NCBI GenBank assembly: GCA_031266535.1
Contig: JAISAS010000005.1
Coordinates: 1-57,300 of the forward strand
Direction: 5' to 3'
Source of the DNA: Endomicrobium sp.
GTDB lineage: Bacteria; Elusimicrobiota; Endomicrobiia; Endomicrobiales; Endomicrobiaceae
DNA: 57,300 nt
In this document: positions 19,743 through 30,591 of the stretch, piece after piece
Numbering within the stretch: position 1 is the first letter of the stretch
How the letters are laid out: each line of letters opens with the position of its first letter
Position numbers and translations under genes: made by a program
Notes under the pieces: generated by a model
Databases searched by the model: none
Told to the model about the DNA's origin: nothing
What the model saw: only the letters and a program-made list of their open reading frames with translations

Positions 19743-19943
19743 AATTAATCGTTTTTTCTCCAAACGTATAAAATTTACACTTGACATTATAACTTATTTT
19801 TACCAAATATTATAAGTTATTTAAGGTTTTTTATTGTGATAAATATTATAAGATATTTATGTTCTTATCATGTTATTAATTTAAGTATATTTAAAATATT
19901 ATAACATTATTATAACATTGTAGATCTTATATGGAATCTTTTT

Positions 19944-19972
19944 TTGACAATTACAATTATTTTTAATAGGAT
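19944..19972 (+). promoter_or_regulatory. Putative sigma70 promoter of the tRNA-Thr/smpB unit
   Basis: TTGACA - 17 nt - TAGGAT, ~24 nt upstream of the tRNA 5' end. Confidence 0.6.
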
Positions 19973-19995
19973 AAAAAAATTGTGCCTATAGTTAT

Positions 19996-20068
19996 GCCGA
20001 TGTAGCTCAGTTGGTAGAGCAGCGGTTTTGTAAACCGCAGGTCGTAGGTTCAAATCCTATCGTCGGCT
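19996..20068 (+). tRNA. thrT: tRNA-Thr(TGT)
   Basis: GCCGATG/CGTCGGC acceptor, GCGGT-TTTGTAA-ACCGC anticodon arm, GTAGG-TTCAAAT-CCTAT T-arm. Confidence 0.95.
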
Positions 20069-20088
20069 GTCTTTGGATTATAAATGAA

Positions 20089-20535
20089 ATGAAAAAAGTA
20101 TTTTCATTAAATAAAAAAGCTTATTATAATTATGAAATTATTGAAAAATTAGAAACAGGTATTGTTTTGTGCGGGTATGAAGTTAAGGCTATAAAATGCT
20201 CTAATGTAAGTCTTACTGAAGGTATTGTTGGCTTTTATGAGGGAGAGGCTTTTGTTGAGAATATGTCCATAGCTTCTTATAGGAATGTATCTACTCATGT
20301 TTATGGGTATGATGCTAAGAGAAGAAGAAAATTATTAATGCATAAAATAGAAATAAGTAAAATGCAATGGAAAGTTAGAAGAAAAGGTTTTTCTGTTATT
20401 CCTTTAGAGATTTATAGTGGATGTAAAGGGAGAATAAAGCTTCTTGTAGGGCTTGTAAAAGGTAAAAAGATGTATAACAAAAAAGATATTATCAAGAAAC
20501 GGGATATTATGAGAGAAGTGGAAAGATTGTGCTAA
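20089..20535 (+). CDS. smpB: SsrA-binding protein SmpB
   Basis: 'NKKAYYNYEIIEKLETGIVLCGYEVKAIK', 'DYDAKRRRKLLMHK'-like motif, 'KKRDIMREVER'. True start MKKVFSL at 20089; the longer ORF reads through tRNA-Thr. Confidence 0.95.
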   Translation: MKKVFSLNKKAYYNYEIIEKLETGIVLCGYEVKAIKCSNVSLTEGIVGFYEGEAFVENMSIASYRNVSTHVYGYDAKRRRKLLMHKIEISKMQWKVRRKGFSVIPLEIYSGCKGRIKLLVGLVKGKKMYNKKDIIKKRDIMREVERLC

Positions 20536-20584
20536 TTTAAATTAAATTATAGATCATACTATTATCATCATATTATTTATTATA

Positions 20585-23500
20585 ATGGAAAAATTTCAGA
20601 TAATTTCTGTACAGGCCTCAGCTGGATCTGGTAAAACTTATAGTCTTGCAAAGAGATATCTTTATCTGTTGTTAGATCAAAACAATGATGCTGAAGTAAA
20701 AAACATAGTGGCTGTAACATTTACAAATAAAGCAGCCATAGAAATGAAATATAGGATTATAAATTATTTAAAAAAAGCGGCGTTATTACTGGATGCAGAT
20801 AATTTTTTTTGTGGTCTAAAGCTTACAAAAAATGAAATAGCTAAAAGAAGTATTACTATTTTAAACAGTGTATTTGAATCTCATGATAATTTTAATATTG
20901 GTACTATAGATAGTTTTAAAAACTATATCTTAAAATCTTGTGCTATCAACATTGATCTTTCTCCAAATTTTAATATAGAGCAAGATTATTCTGATAATCT
21001 TTTATTTGCATTGTCAATTTTTTTAAAAAAATCTCAAACTTTAGAAAGCTTAAGGAAAATTATATTGCGGTATTTATCGCAGTATTTAATCAAAGATTTA
21101 GGTTGGTTTCCTAGAGAGAATATTTACAACGAAATTGAAAAATTATTTAAATTATTATCAAATACAGGTAAAAATATTAAAGTATATGAAGATATAGATT
21201 TTAAAAATGAAATTTTTTTAAGATCTAAATTAATTCTAGGTAAAATTATTAAATTTTCTGAAATATTTTCTGAGCTTAAAATTAATAGTCACTATGTTAA
21301 GGCTATTGGAAACATTTTAAAAGGAGGGGTTACTGCATTAGCTTCATTAGATATTCCTATAAGATTTGCATATAAAAATCTGGGATATAAAAAAGGAGCT
21401 GAAATTAATACTAGAGCTAATAAACTTTGGAATGTAATAAATATTGAAATTCAATCTTTATGCGATTTCTATATGATGAATTATTATTCTGTTTATTCAA
21501 ATATGTATTCGAATATTATTTTGGAATTTGATAAACAATCAAAAAAAGAGGGAATAGTGTTTTTAAATGAAATAAATAAAAAAACTGTGAGATTTTTTGA
21601 AGAAAACAATAATATCATACCTGAAATTTATTATAGATTATCTGAGAAATATAAACATTTTTTAATTGATGAATTTCAAGATACTAGTCTTGTTCAATGG
21701 ATTGGTATTAAGAGACTTTTAGAAGAAGGTTTAGCATGTGGTGGAACATTTTTTTATGTTGGTGATGCCAAACAGGCTATATATTCTTTCAGAGGAGGAA
21801 AATCTGAAATTTTTAATACGGTATTGCAAGAATTTCCAATTAAAAATATTGATAGAAGATATTTGATGGAGAATTTTAGAAGTGGTAAGATTATTGTTGA
21901 TTTTAACAATAATATTTTTTCAAAAGAGAATATTGAAAGATTTTTAAGTGAGATTTATAAATCAAAATATATCAAGTATAAGTGTTATTTCGAAAAATTT
22001 ATTGAAACGTATTCTTCTCCTAAGCAGGAAGTACATGAAAAGCATAATTATGGTTATGTTGAAATAAATATAATGGACAAAAATTGTAAGAATGATGTAG
22101 AAAAAATAAAACAAAAATTTATAAGTTATATCTTAGATATATTAAATAGATTTAATTTAGATGATATAGCTGTTTTGTGTAGAACTAACGATGAGGTTCT
22201 TGTCGTAAGTACGTGGCTCTTAGAAAATAAATTTGATGTTGAATCATCCCAAACCTTAAATATAAAAAATAATAAATTTATAAAACAAGTTGTATCATTA
22301 ATGAAATTTATAAATTCGCCTATAGATACATTATCTTTTTTTTCTTTTGTTATTGGGGATATTTTCACTACGATAACAAAAATTAATGTTAGTGAATTCG
22401 AGCGATTTTTTTTTATTTATAATAATGAGAACAGATCTGAATATTTTTGTAAAGCTTTTAGAGAAAAATATAAGGATTTATGGAATGAGTATTTTGAATA
22501 TTTTTTTGAAAAAGCAGGACTTACTCCTGTTTATGAACTAGTTTTAGCTATATTAGATAAATTCAAAGTTATAAATAATTTCCCAAATATAAAAGTATTT
22601 ATAATGCGTTTTTTGGAACTTATAAAAGATTTTGAAATTGAATATTCTGGTCTTCGAAATTTTTTAGAATATTTTGATAATTTAAAAGATGATGTATATA
22701 TTAAAGATGCTTTTTGTAGTGGTATAAAGGTTATGACGGTGCATAAAGCCAAAGGCCTACAGTTTCCTGTAGTAATAATTTCTTCTTTAAAACTATCAGA
22801 AAAAAATATAAAAAATCCATATTTTGATGATTCAAGTGATGATATTGAATTATTAAGATTATCTGGAAAAATTACAAAATTTTCTCAAAAGGCTAAAGAA
22901 ATATATGATAGTGAAAAAATAAATTTATTATTATCTGAACTCAATATTCTGTACGTTTCAATGACAAGAGCGAGATATGAATTTTATGCAATAGTGCCTA
23001 CTAATAAATCTACTAATTCGAATAATTTAATTTTGAAACTTATTCATAATACTAGTCTTATTAGTGGTACTAAATATAATGATGATTATGTAGACAGTGT
23101 TTTAAAGAATGACATAATTTTGGATGCTCATTTTGGAGGATATAAAGATATACAAATGTATTTAAAGAGCGTAAAAAAAACAATTATTGATGTAAATAAT
23201 ATTAGACAAAAAGGCCTAATTGTACATTATGCTTTGTCAAAAATAGTGTCGTTAAAGAATAAGGATATAAATAAGAGTGTAGATTATGCACTTAGGTTTA
23301 CAAAACGAAGATTTTTATTTGAAAATGTTGAATTCATAAGAGAGAAACTTAAAAAATTATTTGCGTCGAAAGAAGTTTTAGATTTATTTTTATTTGATAG
23401 TAATAATATTCACAATGAAAAAGAGATTGCAAATTCATCTGGAGAAATTTTTAGAATAGATAAATTAATAATTAATAAAAACATGATTATAATAGTGGAT

Positions 23501-23656
23501 TTTAAAAGTTCTAATCATAGTGACATAAAAAATGAAAATCAACTCAAGCTCTATAGTTCTATTATTTCAGAGATTTATCCAAGTAAAGTTGTATCAGCCT
23601 GTATTGTAAATGTTGAAAAGTTTTCAATACAGAATTGGTTTAATTTTAAGTGTTAA
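20585..23656 (+). CDS. addA: AddA/RecB-like UvrD-family helicase-nuclease
   Basis: 'VQASAGSGKTYSLAKRYLYLL', 'VAVTFTNKAAIEMKYRI', 'FLIDEFQDTS', 'VMTVHKAKGLQFPVVI', C-terminal PD-(D/E)XK 'FRIDKLIINKNMIIIVDFKSS'. Confidence 0.85.
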   Translation: MEKFQIISVQASAGSGKTYSLAKRYLYLLLDQNNDAEVKNIVAVTFTNKAAIEMKYRIINYLKKAALLLDADNFFCGLKLTKNEIAKRSITILNSVFESHDNFNIGTIDSFKNYILKSCAINIDLSPNFNIEQDYSDNLLFALSIFLKKSQTLESLRKIILRYLSQYLIKDLGWFPRENIYNEIEKLFKLLSNTGKNIKVYEDIDFKNEIFLRSKLILGKIIKFSEIFSELKINSHYVKAIGNILKGGVTALASLDIPIRFAYKNLGYKKGAEINTRANKLWNVINIEIQSLCDFYMMNYYSVYSNMYSNIILEFDKQSKKEGIVFLNEINKKTVRFFEENNNIIPEIYYRLSEKYKHFLIDEFQDTSLVQWIGIKRLLEEGLACGGTFFYVGDAKQAIYSFRGGKSEIFNTVLQEFPIKNIDRRYLMENFRSGKIIVDFNNNIFSKENIERFLSEIYKSKYIKYKCYFEKFIETYSSPKQEVHEKHNYGYVEINIMDKNCKNDVEKIKQKFISYILDILNRFNLDDIAVLCRTNDEVLVVSTWLLENKFDVESSQTLNIKNNKFIKQVVSLMKFINSPIDTLSFFSFVIGDIFTTITKINVSEFERFFFIYNNENRSEYFCKAFREKYKDLWNEYFEYFFEKAGLTPVYELVLAILDKFKVINNFPNIKVFIMRFLELIKDFEIEYSGLRNFLEYFDNLKDDVYIKDAFCSGIKVMTVHKAKGLQFPVVIISSLKLSEKNIKNPYFDDSSDDIELLRLSGKITKFSQKAKEIYDSEKINLLLSELNILYVSMTRARYEFYAIVPTNKSTNSNNLILKLIHNTSLISGTKYNDDYVDSVLKNDIILDAHFGGYKDIQMYLKSVKKTIIDVNNIRQKGLIVHYALSKIVSLKNKDINKSVDYALRFTKRRFLFENVEFIREKLKKLFASKEVLDLFLFDSNNIHNEKEIANSSGEIFRIDKLIINKNMIIIVDFKSSNHSDIKNENQLKLYSSIISEIYPSKVVSACIVNVEKFSIQNWFNFKC

Positions 23657-23762
23657 TGTTTCTAAATATTTTTTTGTTACAATTTTAAAATAATATTTAC
23701 AATAATAACATTTGATTTGTCTTAATTATGTTGAAAAACATGTAAAAAAGGTGTTTTGATGA

Positions 23763-26561
23763 ATGTCAAGTAAAATAATTAATATAGATATTCATGATGA
23801 TATTATATATTCTGTGTCAGAATATATTTATAGATTAAACAAGAAAGTTCTTTTGATAAGTGGTGGACAAAGACCTTTTTTGTTTATTAAGAAAAATCTT
23901 TCTAAGAAATATAATAAATCTTTTTTTCCTCCAAAATTTTTTACAAATGATGAATTCATTGAGAAAATTATTTTTGAAAACACAGAACTTACAAAAATTT
24001 CTGATTTTGAAGCTGCGTTTATGATATTTGAAATTATTAAAAATGAAGTCCCTACACTTTTGAATGGAAAAACTTCTTTTGCATATTTTATGGAATGGTC
24101 ATTTGAAATTTTATCCTTCATTGAACATCTTGATTTAGAGAATGTTTCACAAGATAAGCTTAAAACTATAAAGATTAATGCGGAGATAGGTTATGATGTT
24201 CCTATAGGTATAAATAATTTATTAAAAAATATTTTTGAAATAAGAAAAAGTTTTCATAATAATTTGGAGCGAGCATCAAAAATTACAAAAGGATATAGTT
24301 TTTTAAAAACTATGCTAATGGAATCAAATCTATTAATTAAAGATTTTGATGAGGTGATACTTATGGCGCCTTTTTATCTTTATAAAACTGAAATTGAAAT
24401 TTTTAAAAAAATTTATAAAAATGAAAAACTTACTGTATTTATTCAAGGAGATCCTAAAGAATATGATATTTTAGCACGTATATATTATGAATTTTGTCAA
24501 CCTTTTCCTAATATAAAAAATAAGGAAGATAGTTATATTTTAAATATATATTCAGCGTTTGATGATCAATCACAAGGAGCATTACTTAGGAACCTTATAA
24601 GTAATTATTCTGATTCTGATAGGGATAAAACTGTTGTTGTTGTACCTAATTTAACAATGTTACAATCCGTATTATCTGAAATTTCAATTATATCTAATAA
24701 ATATAATGTCTCAGCAGGATATCCAGCTCAAAAGACAGCAGTTTTTTCTTTGCTGAATGCTGTTGTGGAAGCGCAATTTTCAAGAAAAGGGAAATATTAT
24801 TATTCAATGGATGTTATGAGAGTTCTAACTAATCCATTGTTAAAAAATTTTAAATTTTTTGGAGAGAGTTATATATCAGAAATTATTATTCATAAAATTG
24901 AAGAATCCTTAAATCAAAATTCAGCAAGCTGTTTAAGTGGCAAGGTATTTATTTCTTTTGAAGAAATTATTAATGAGAAGTGGCTTATTGAAAGTATAGT
25001 TATTACTTTAACAAAAATATGTGAATATATTTCTGCTAAAAAAATTATAGAAATATTAGAAGAAATTTTTAATAATTTTTTTATATTATGGGAAGATATA
25101 ATCACTTTTAAAAATTTGGCGAATGTTTTGCACACATTTTTGTTAAAAATATATTCTTTAAGCTCAGTTGATACATTAAATATTGAAGCTATAGAATTAT
25201 TGTTATCTTTATTAAATGATTTTAAATTTGGAAGTGTATCAAAGGTAAAATTTCAAAATGAAGATATTTTCAATATTTTTAAAAAATTACTTAAAAATAA
25301 AAGAATTCCTTTACAAGGTTCTCCTCTTGAGGGATTGCAAGTTTTAGGATTATTAGAATCAAGAAATATTTCTTTTGATAATGTTTTTGTAGTTGGTATG
25401 ACAGACTCTGCTATACCAGCTGTGAAAAAAGTGTATTCTGTTATCCCTAAGGATATAATGTATGCTCTAGGTTTAGAAATGGCAAAAAAAGAATTTGAGA
25501 TACAGAAATATCATTTTCAAAGGCTTATTTCTAGAGCAAAAAATTTAAATCTTATATATTCTGAAAACGAAAAGAATGAAAGGAGTAGATTTATAGAATC
25601 ACTTATATGGAATAAACAACTGAAGAATAAAAATATGAATATTGTAAAAATAAATAAATTTATTTTGCCAAAATTTTCAATAGAGGATTCTTCAGAGCGA
25701 AGAAAATATAAAAAAACAAAAGAAATTAAAGAATATCTTAGTAATATGTTCTATACTTATAGTAAAATCGATACTTATTTAAATTGTAAATTAAAATTTT
25801 ACTTTAAATATGTTCTTTCATTTGATAAAGAAATAAGAATTGGATATGAATCTTCTAATAGTGATATAGGAAGTTTTATACATAATTTTTTGAAAGATGT
25901 ATTATATGAAAATCTCAATTTTGAAAAATTATGTACATTTGAATTTGAAAAGGAGTATTTTAAAAAACTTAATAATAAATTTGATAATTCGCCATATTTT
26001 AAATTTAGAGAAGATTCTTTTATAATAAAAGAAGTTTTAGTATATAGAATGAAAAAAATATTAAGCTATGAGAGAATGAGAATGTATAAGAATATTTATG
26101 CTTGTGAGAGAGAATATACTTCGAATATTAAAACTTTATCAGGAAAAATATATAATTTAGATTGTAGAATAGATAGGATAGATATATATAATGAAAATTA
26201 TGTGATATTAGATTATAAAACAGGAGTTGTTGCGGATAGTGTTGTTTCAAAAAAGTATTTTGAATTAATTAGCAACGATTTTAATAGAAAGGATATAAAA
26301 AAAGGAATAAATTCTCTTCAATTACCATTATATAAATATATATTTGAAAAAAAAACAGGATATAATGTTTCTGAATGTGGAGTTTATGATATAAAAAAAA
26401 CTAGAATTATTAAATTTTCACAGAAACAAGAAATATATGATAAATGTGTAAACATAATTAGAATAATTCTCGATGAAATAAACAATGATGAAAATTTTGA
26501 ATTTGCTAAAGATGATAAAACTGATTGTAAAAATTGTAGATATTTTTATACATGTAGATAA
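23763..26561 (+). CDS. addB: AddB-like inactivated-helicase/nuclease protein with PD-(D/E)XK and a Cys cluster
   Basis: Follows addA; 'DRIDIYNENYVILDYKTG' nuclease motif; C-terminal 'CKNCRYFYTCR' with an upstream 'YLNCKLKFYFKY', the AddB Fe-S arrangement. Confidence 0.75.
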   Translation: MSSKIINIDIHDDIIYSVSEYIYRLNKKVLLISGGQRPFLFIKKNLSKKYNKSFFPPKFFTNDEFIEKIIFENTELTKISDFEAAFMIFEIIKNEVPTLLNGKTSFAYFMEWSFEILSFIEHLDLENVSQDKLKTIKINAEIGYDVPIGINNLLKNIFEIRKSFHNNLERASKITKGYSFLKTMLMESNLLIKDFDEVILMAPFYLYKTEIEIFKKIYKNEKLTVFIQGDPKEYDILARIYYEFCQPFPNIKNKEDSYILNIYSAFDDQSQGALLRNLISNYSDSDRDKTVVVVPNLTMLQSVLSEISIISNKYNVSAGYPAQKTAVFSLLNAVVEAQFSRKGKYYYSMDVMRVLTNPLLKNFKFFGESYISEIIIHKIEESLNQNSASCLSGKVFISFEEIINEKWLIESIVITLTKICEYISAKKIIEILEEIFNNFFILWEDIITFKNLANVLHTFLLKIYSLSSVDTLNIEAIELLLSLLNDFKFGSVSKVKFQNEDIFNIFKKLLKNKRIPLQGSPLEGLQVLGLLESRNISFDNVFVVGMTDSAIPAVKKVYSVIPKDIMYALGLEMAKKEFEIQKYHFQRLISRAKNLNLIYSENEKNERSRFIESLIWNKQLKNKNMNIVKINKFILPKFSIEDSSERRKYKKTKEIKEYLSNMFYTYSKIDTYLNCKLKFYFKYVLSFDKEIRIGYESSNSDIGSFIHNFLKDVLYENLNFEKLCTFEFEKEYFKKLNNKFDNSPYFKFREDSFIIKEVLVYRMKKILSYERMRMYKNIYACEREYTSNIKTLSGKIYNLDCRIDRIDIYNENYVILDYKTGVVADSVVSKKYFELISNDFNRKDIKKGINSLQLPLYKYIFEKKTGYNVSECGVYDIKKTRIIKFSQKQEIYDKCVNIIRIILDEINNDENFEFAKDDKTDCKNCRYFYTCR

Positions 26562-26563
26562 TT

Positions 26564-26588
26564 AAGCTACTTGAAGCTACTTGAGCTA
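26564..26588 (+). repeat. Short tandem repeat (AAGCTACTTG x2 plus partial)
   Basis: aagctacttg aagctacttg agcta directly after the addB stop codon. Confidence 0.7.
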
Positions 26589-26606
26589 TATAATGGTGGG
26601 TAATTT

Positions 26607-29192
26607 GTGAATAATGTTAATATTAATAAATTATCTAATAATAAAATTAATAGAATACTAAATTTGGTACGAAAACCTGCAAGATATATAAACAGTGAAT
26701 TAAATTCATACTCCGCTAATATGTTTGCAGATTTTTCTATAGTTTTATGTTTTCCAGATTTGTATGAGATAGGTGCTTCTAATCTTGGCCTTGAAATTCT
26801 TTATCATTTGATTAATGAAAAAAATCTTGCTCGTTGTGAAAGAGTATTTGCTCCTGACGATGATATGGAGTTGCTTCTTAGAAAGAAAAAAATTAATTTA
26901 TTTTCTTTAGAATCTAATAGTGAATTAAAAAGTTTTGATATTTTAGGTTTTACAATTCAATGTGAACTTGTTGCAACTAATATTGTAAATATATTGAATT
27001 TATCTGATATTTCTATATTTTCAAAAGATAGAAAAAATGATGAGCCTTTAGTAATTGCTGGAGGTCCTGCGTTGACTAATCCAGAGCCTTTTTCTGATTT
27101 TTTTGATTTGTTTGTTTTAGGAGATGGTGAAGAGGTAATAGAAGAAATAATAAAAATACACAAGAAGTCTAAAAAAAATAAACTTTCAAGATTTGAAGCG
27201 TTGAAAAATTTATCTAAGGTGTGTGGAGTATATATACCGTCGTTTTATAATGTTGAGTACAATTCTGATAATACTATAAAATCTGTAGTTCCATTGTTTA
27301 AATATGTAAAAACTGTTGTCAGAAAAAGAATTTCAAATCTTGATGTTGCATATTTTCCTGATAAAAAAATAGTTCCATTTGTAGAAACTATTCATAATCG
27401 ATTAAATATTGAAGTTGCAAGAGGATGTCCAGGACGATGTCGTTTTTGTCAAGCAGCAAAATATTATTATCCATGGAGGCAAAAATCTGCTGATAAATTA
27501 ATTGATCTTGTAAAGAAAGGTATAAATTCTACTGGTTTTGAAGAAATCGCTTTTTCGTCTCTTTCATGTAGTGATTACAAACATTTGGACAAATTATTAA
27601 TCGAAACAAATAAGTTGTATAGTAAAACTGGTATTGATATTTCACTTCCTTCTCTAAGATGTGAGGATAAATCTCTTAAGATACTTCGATATATAAATAA
27701 AATAAAAAAACCCACACTTACTTTTGCTCCTGAAGCAGGTACAGATAAATTGCGTTGTGTAATAGGAAAGTATATTACTGAAGACCAAATAGTTAAAACA
27801 TTACTTTCTGCTAATGCTATGGGTTGGAAAGCCATAAAGCTTTATTTTATGATAGGTCTTCCAACTGAGACAAATGAGGATATATCTGGAATAGAACATC
27901 TTGTGAAGTTTGTGAAAAAAAAATCAAAAGATTTGAATTTTAATATTACAATTTCACCTTTTGTTCCGAAAGCGCATACTCCATTTCAATGGGTTCGTAT
28001 GGAAGATATTTGTAAATTAGAAGAAAAAATCTTATTATTGAATAATAAATTATTACCGATAAAAATTAAGGCGCATAATTGTAGGTCTAGTGTTTTAGAA
28101 GCTTTAATTGCAAAAGGTGATAGAAAGATTTCATCATTGATTTATAGAGCGTGGCAAAAAGGTGCAAGATTTGATCAGTGGAATGATAAATTTCATAGTA
28201 ATATATGGGATGATGCTATTAGTGAATGTAAAGTTGATTTGAATTTTTATATACATAGAAATGTGAAATATGATGAGGTATTACCTTGGGAACACTTGAA
28301 TTTTGGGTTAACGAAAGAGGTGTTATATGCTGAGTATATTAAAGCCATGAATGAATCATCTTTCAACAGTAAAACGCATAGTAGTAATAATTTTACAGTT
28401 GGTAATATATCTAAAAATGTATCTTGTGTTGAGAATTTTAATAGGGTTTTTTATACCGACCAGTTTTGTAATCAACAAAATTTGCTAATTAAATGCAAAG
28501 ATTCTAATGCAAAAGTAGAAGATCTAAGTGTTTTGCCAATAATGCGTTTAAGACTCTGTTTTTCAAAAAAAGGAATAGTTAGATTCATATCTCATTTACA
28601 ACAAATAGAGGTATTTAGAAGGGCAGCCAGACGTTCTGGACTTCCAATAGCATTTACAAAGGGTTTTAGCCCTAAAGTTAAATCATCTTATGGTCCGCCA
28701 CTTCCAGTAGGTCAGGAAAGTTTAAGTGAATATATGGAACTTTATTTTACACATAGAGTAAGTATCGAAAATGTAAAACTTAAATTTTTAAACGTGCTAC
28801 CAAAAGGGTTTAAATTAATAGATATAAAAAAAGTTCCGTTAAATTTTCCAACAATAGACGTTTTGTCAAATGTTTCAGAATATGAGATAAAAAATATAAA
28901 TATTTCTCAAGAAATAATTAACAAATTTTTATTGCAAAAAATAATTCTAGTAGAAAAAATAAAAAAAGATAAAATTATCAAGATAGATATTAAACCTTTA
29001 ATAATATTTTTTAAAAGTGAAAGTAATATTTTAAGGTTAAAATTACGCACTAATGTAGGTAAAACTATAAATCCAGAAGTAATTCTAAAAAAATTACTGT
29101 TAAATCAAAAAATTTATAACAAAAGAATGTACATTGTAAGAAGAACCAATTTATATGTTGAAATAAAAAATGGGAAAATTTATAAACTGTAG
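26607..29192 (+). CDS. TIGR03960-type radical SAM protein fused to a C-terminal DUF2344 domain
   Basis: 'LNIEVARGCPGRCRFCQAAKYYYPWR' radical SAM; C-terminal 'MRLRLCFSKKGIVRFISHLQQIEVFRRAARRSGLPIAFTKGFSPKVKSSYGPPLPVGQES' (DUF2344). GTG start likely. Confidence 0.85.
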   Translation: MNNVNINKLSNNKINRILNLVRKPARYINSELNSYSANMFADFSIVLCFPDLYEIGASNLGLEILYHLINEKNLARCERVFAPDDDMELLLRKKKINLFSLESNSELKSFDILGFTIQCELVATNIVNILNLSDISIFSKDRKNDEPLVIAGGPALTNPEPFSDFFDLFVLGDGEEVIEEIIKIHKKSKKNKLSRFEALKNLSKVCGVYIPSFYNVEYNSDNTIKSVVPLFKYVKTVVRKRISNLDVAYFPDKKIVPFVETIHNRLNIEVARGCPGRCRFCQAAKYYYPWRQKSADKLIDLVKKGINSTGFEEIAFSSLSCSDYKHLDKLLIETNKLYSKTGIDISLPSLRCEDKSLKILRYINKIKKPTLTFAPEAGTDKLRCVIGKYITEDQIVKTLLSANAMGWKAIKLYFMIGLPTETNEDISGIEHLVKFVKKKSKDLNFNITISPFVPKAHTPFQWVRMEDICKLEEKILLLNNKLLPIKIKAHNCRSSVLEALIAKGDRKISSLIYRAWQKGARFDQWNDKFHSNIWDDAISECKVDLNFYIHRNVKYDEVLPWEHLNFGLTKEVLYAEYIKAMNESSFNSKTHSSNNFTVGNISKNVSCVENFNRVFYTDQFCNQQNLLIKCKDSNAKVEDLSVLPIMRLRLCFSKKGIVRFISHLQQIEVFRRAARRSGLPIAFTKGFSPKVKSSYGPPLPVGQESLSEYMELYFTHRVSIENVKLKFLNVLPKGFKLIDIKKVPLNFPTIDVLSNVSEYEIKNINISQEIINKFLLQKIILVEKIKKDKIIKIDIKPLIIFFKSESNILRLKLRTNVGKTINPEVILKKLLLNQKIYNKRMYIVRRTNLYVEIKNGKIYKL

Positions 29193-29400
29193 AAAATTTA
29201 ATGTAGTATCAACTTAAAAAATACTTGCAAATTAATATTTATTTTAAATATTTTGAAGAGAATAGTAAGATTTAAAAAATAATTGCACTTATAAAGTAAA
29301 AATATAATTTGAAATTCGTTAAACTTAATTTTAAAAAATAGAAATTTAAATTTTTAGATTATTTATGTACAATTTTCTTTTCTAGTTTTTTCGTGAAAAT

Positions 29401-29429
29401 TTGACAAAGATAATGCAATTTTATATCCT
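29401..29429 (+). promoter_or_regulatory. Putative sigma70 promoter for gap-pgk
   Basis: TTGACA - 17 nt - TATCCT upstream of the gap GTG start. Confidence 0.55.
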
Positions 29430-29436
29430 ACGATAG

Positions 29437-30492
<1,056 letters not shown>

Positions 30493-30591
30493 AAAAAATC
30501 TACAAATTGTAAGATTAAAATAATTAATAACAGTAATTATTATTAATTATAGTTTTTGTGATGAGGTATGATGTCTTTTGTGGAGTATAAA

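Noticed and set aside
20011-20088. N-terminal extension of the smpB ORF (MVEQRFCKPQVVGSNPIVGCLWI...)
   Set aside because: These codons lie within tRNA-Thr and its 3' flank; the true SmpB start is MKKVFSL at 20089.
26564-26588. AAGCTACTTG tandem copies as a possible CRISPR or mobile-element scar
   Set aside because: Only two and a half 10-bp units with no spacers or target-site duplication; kept only as a minor repeat.
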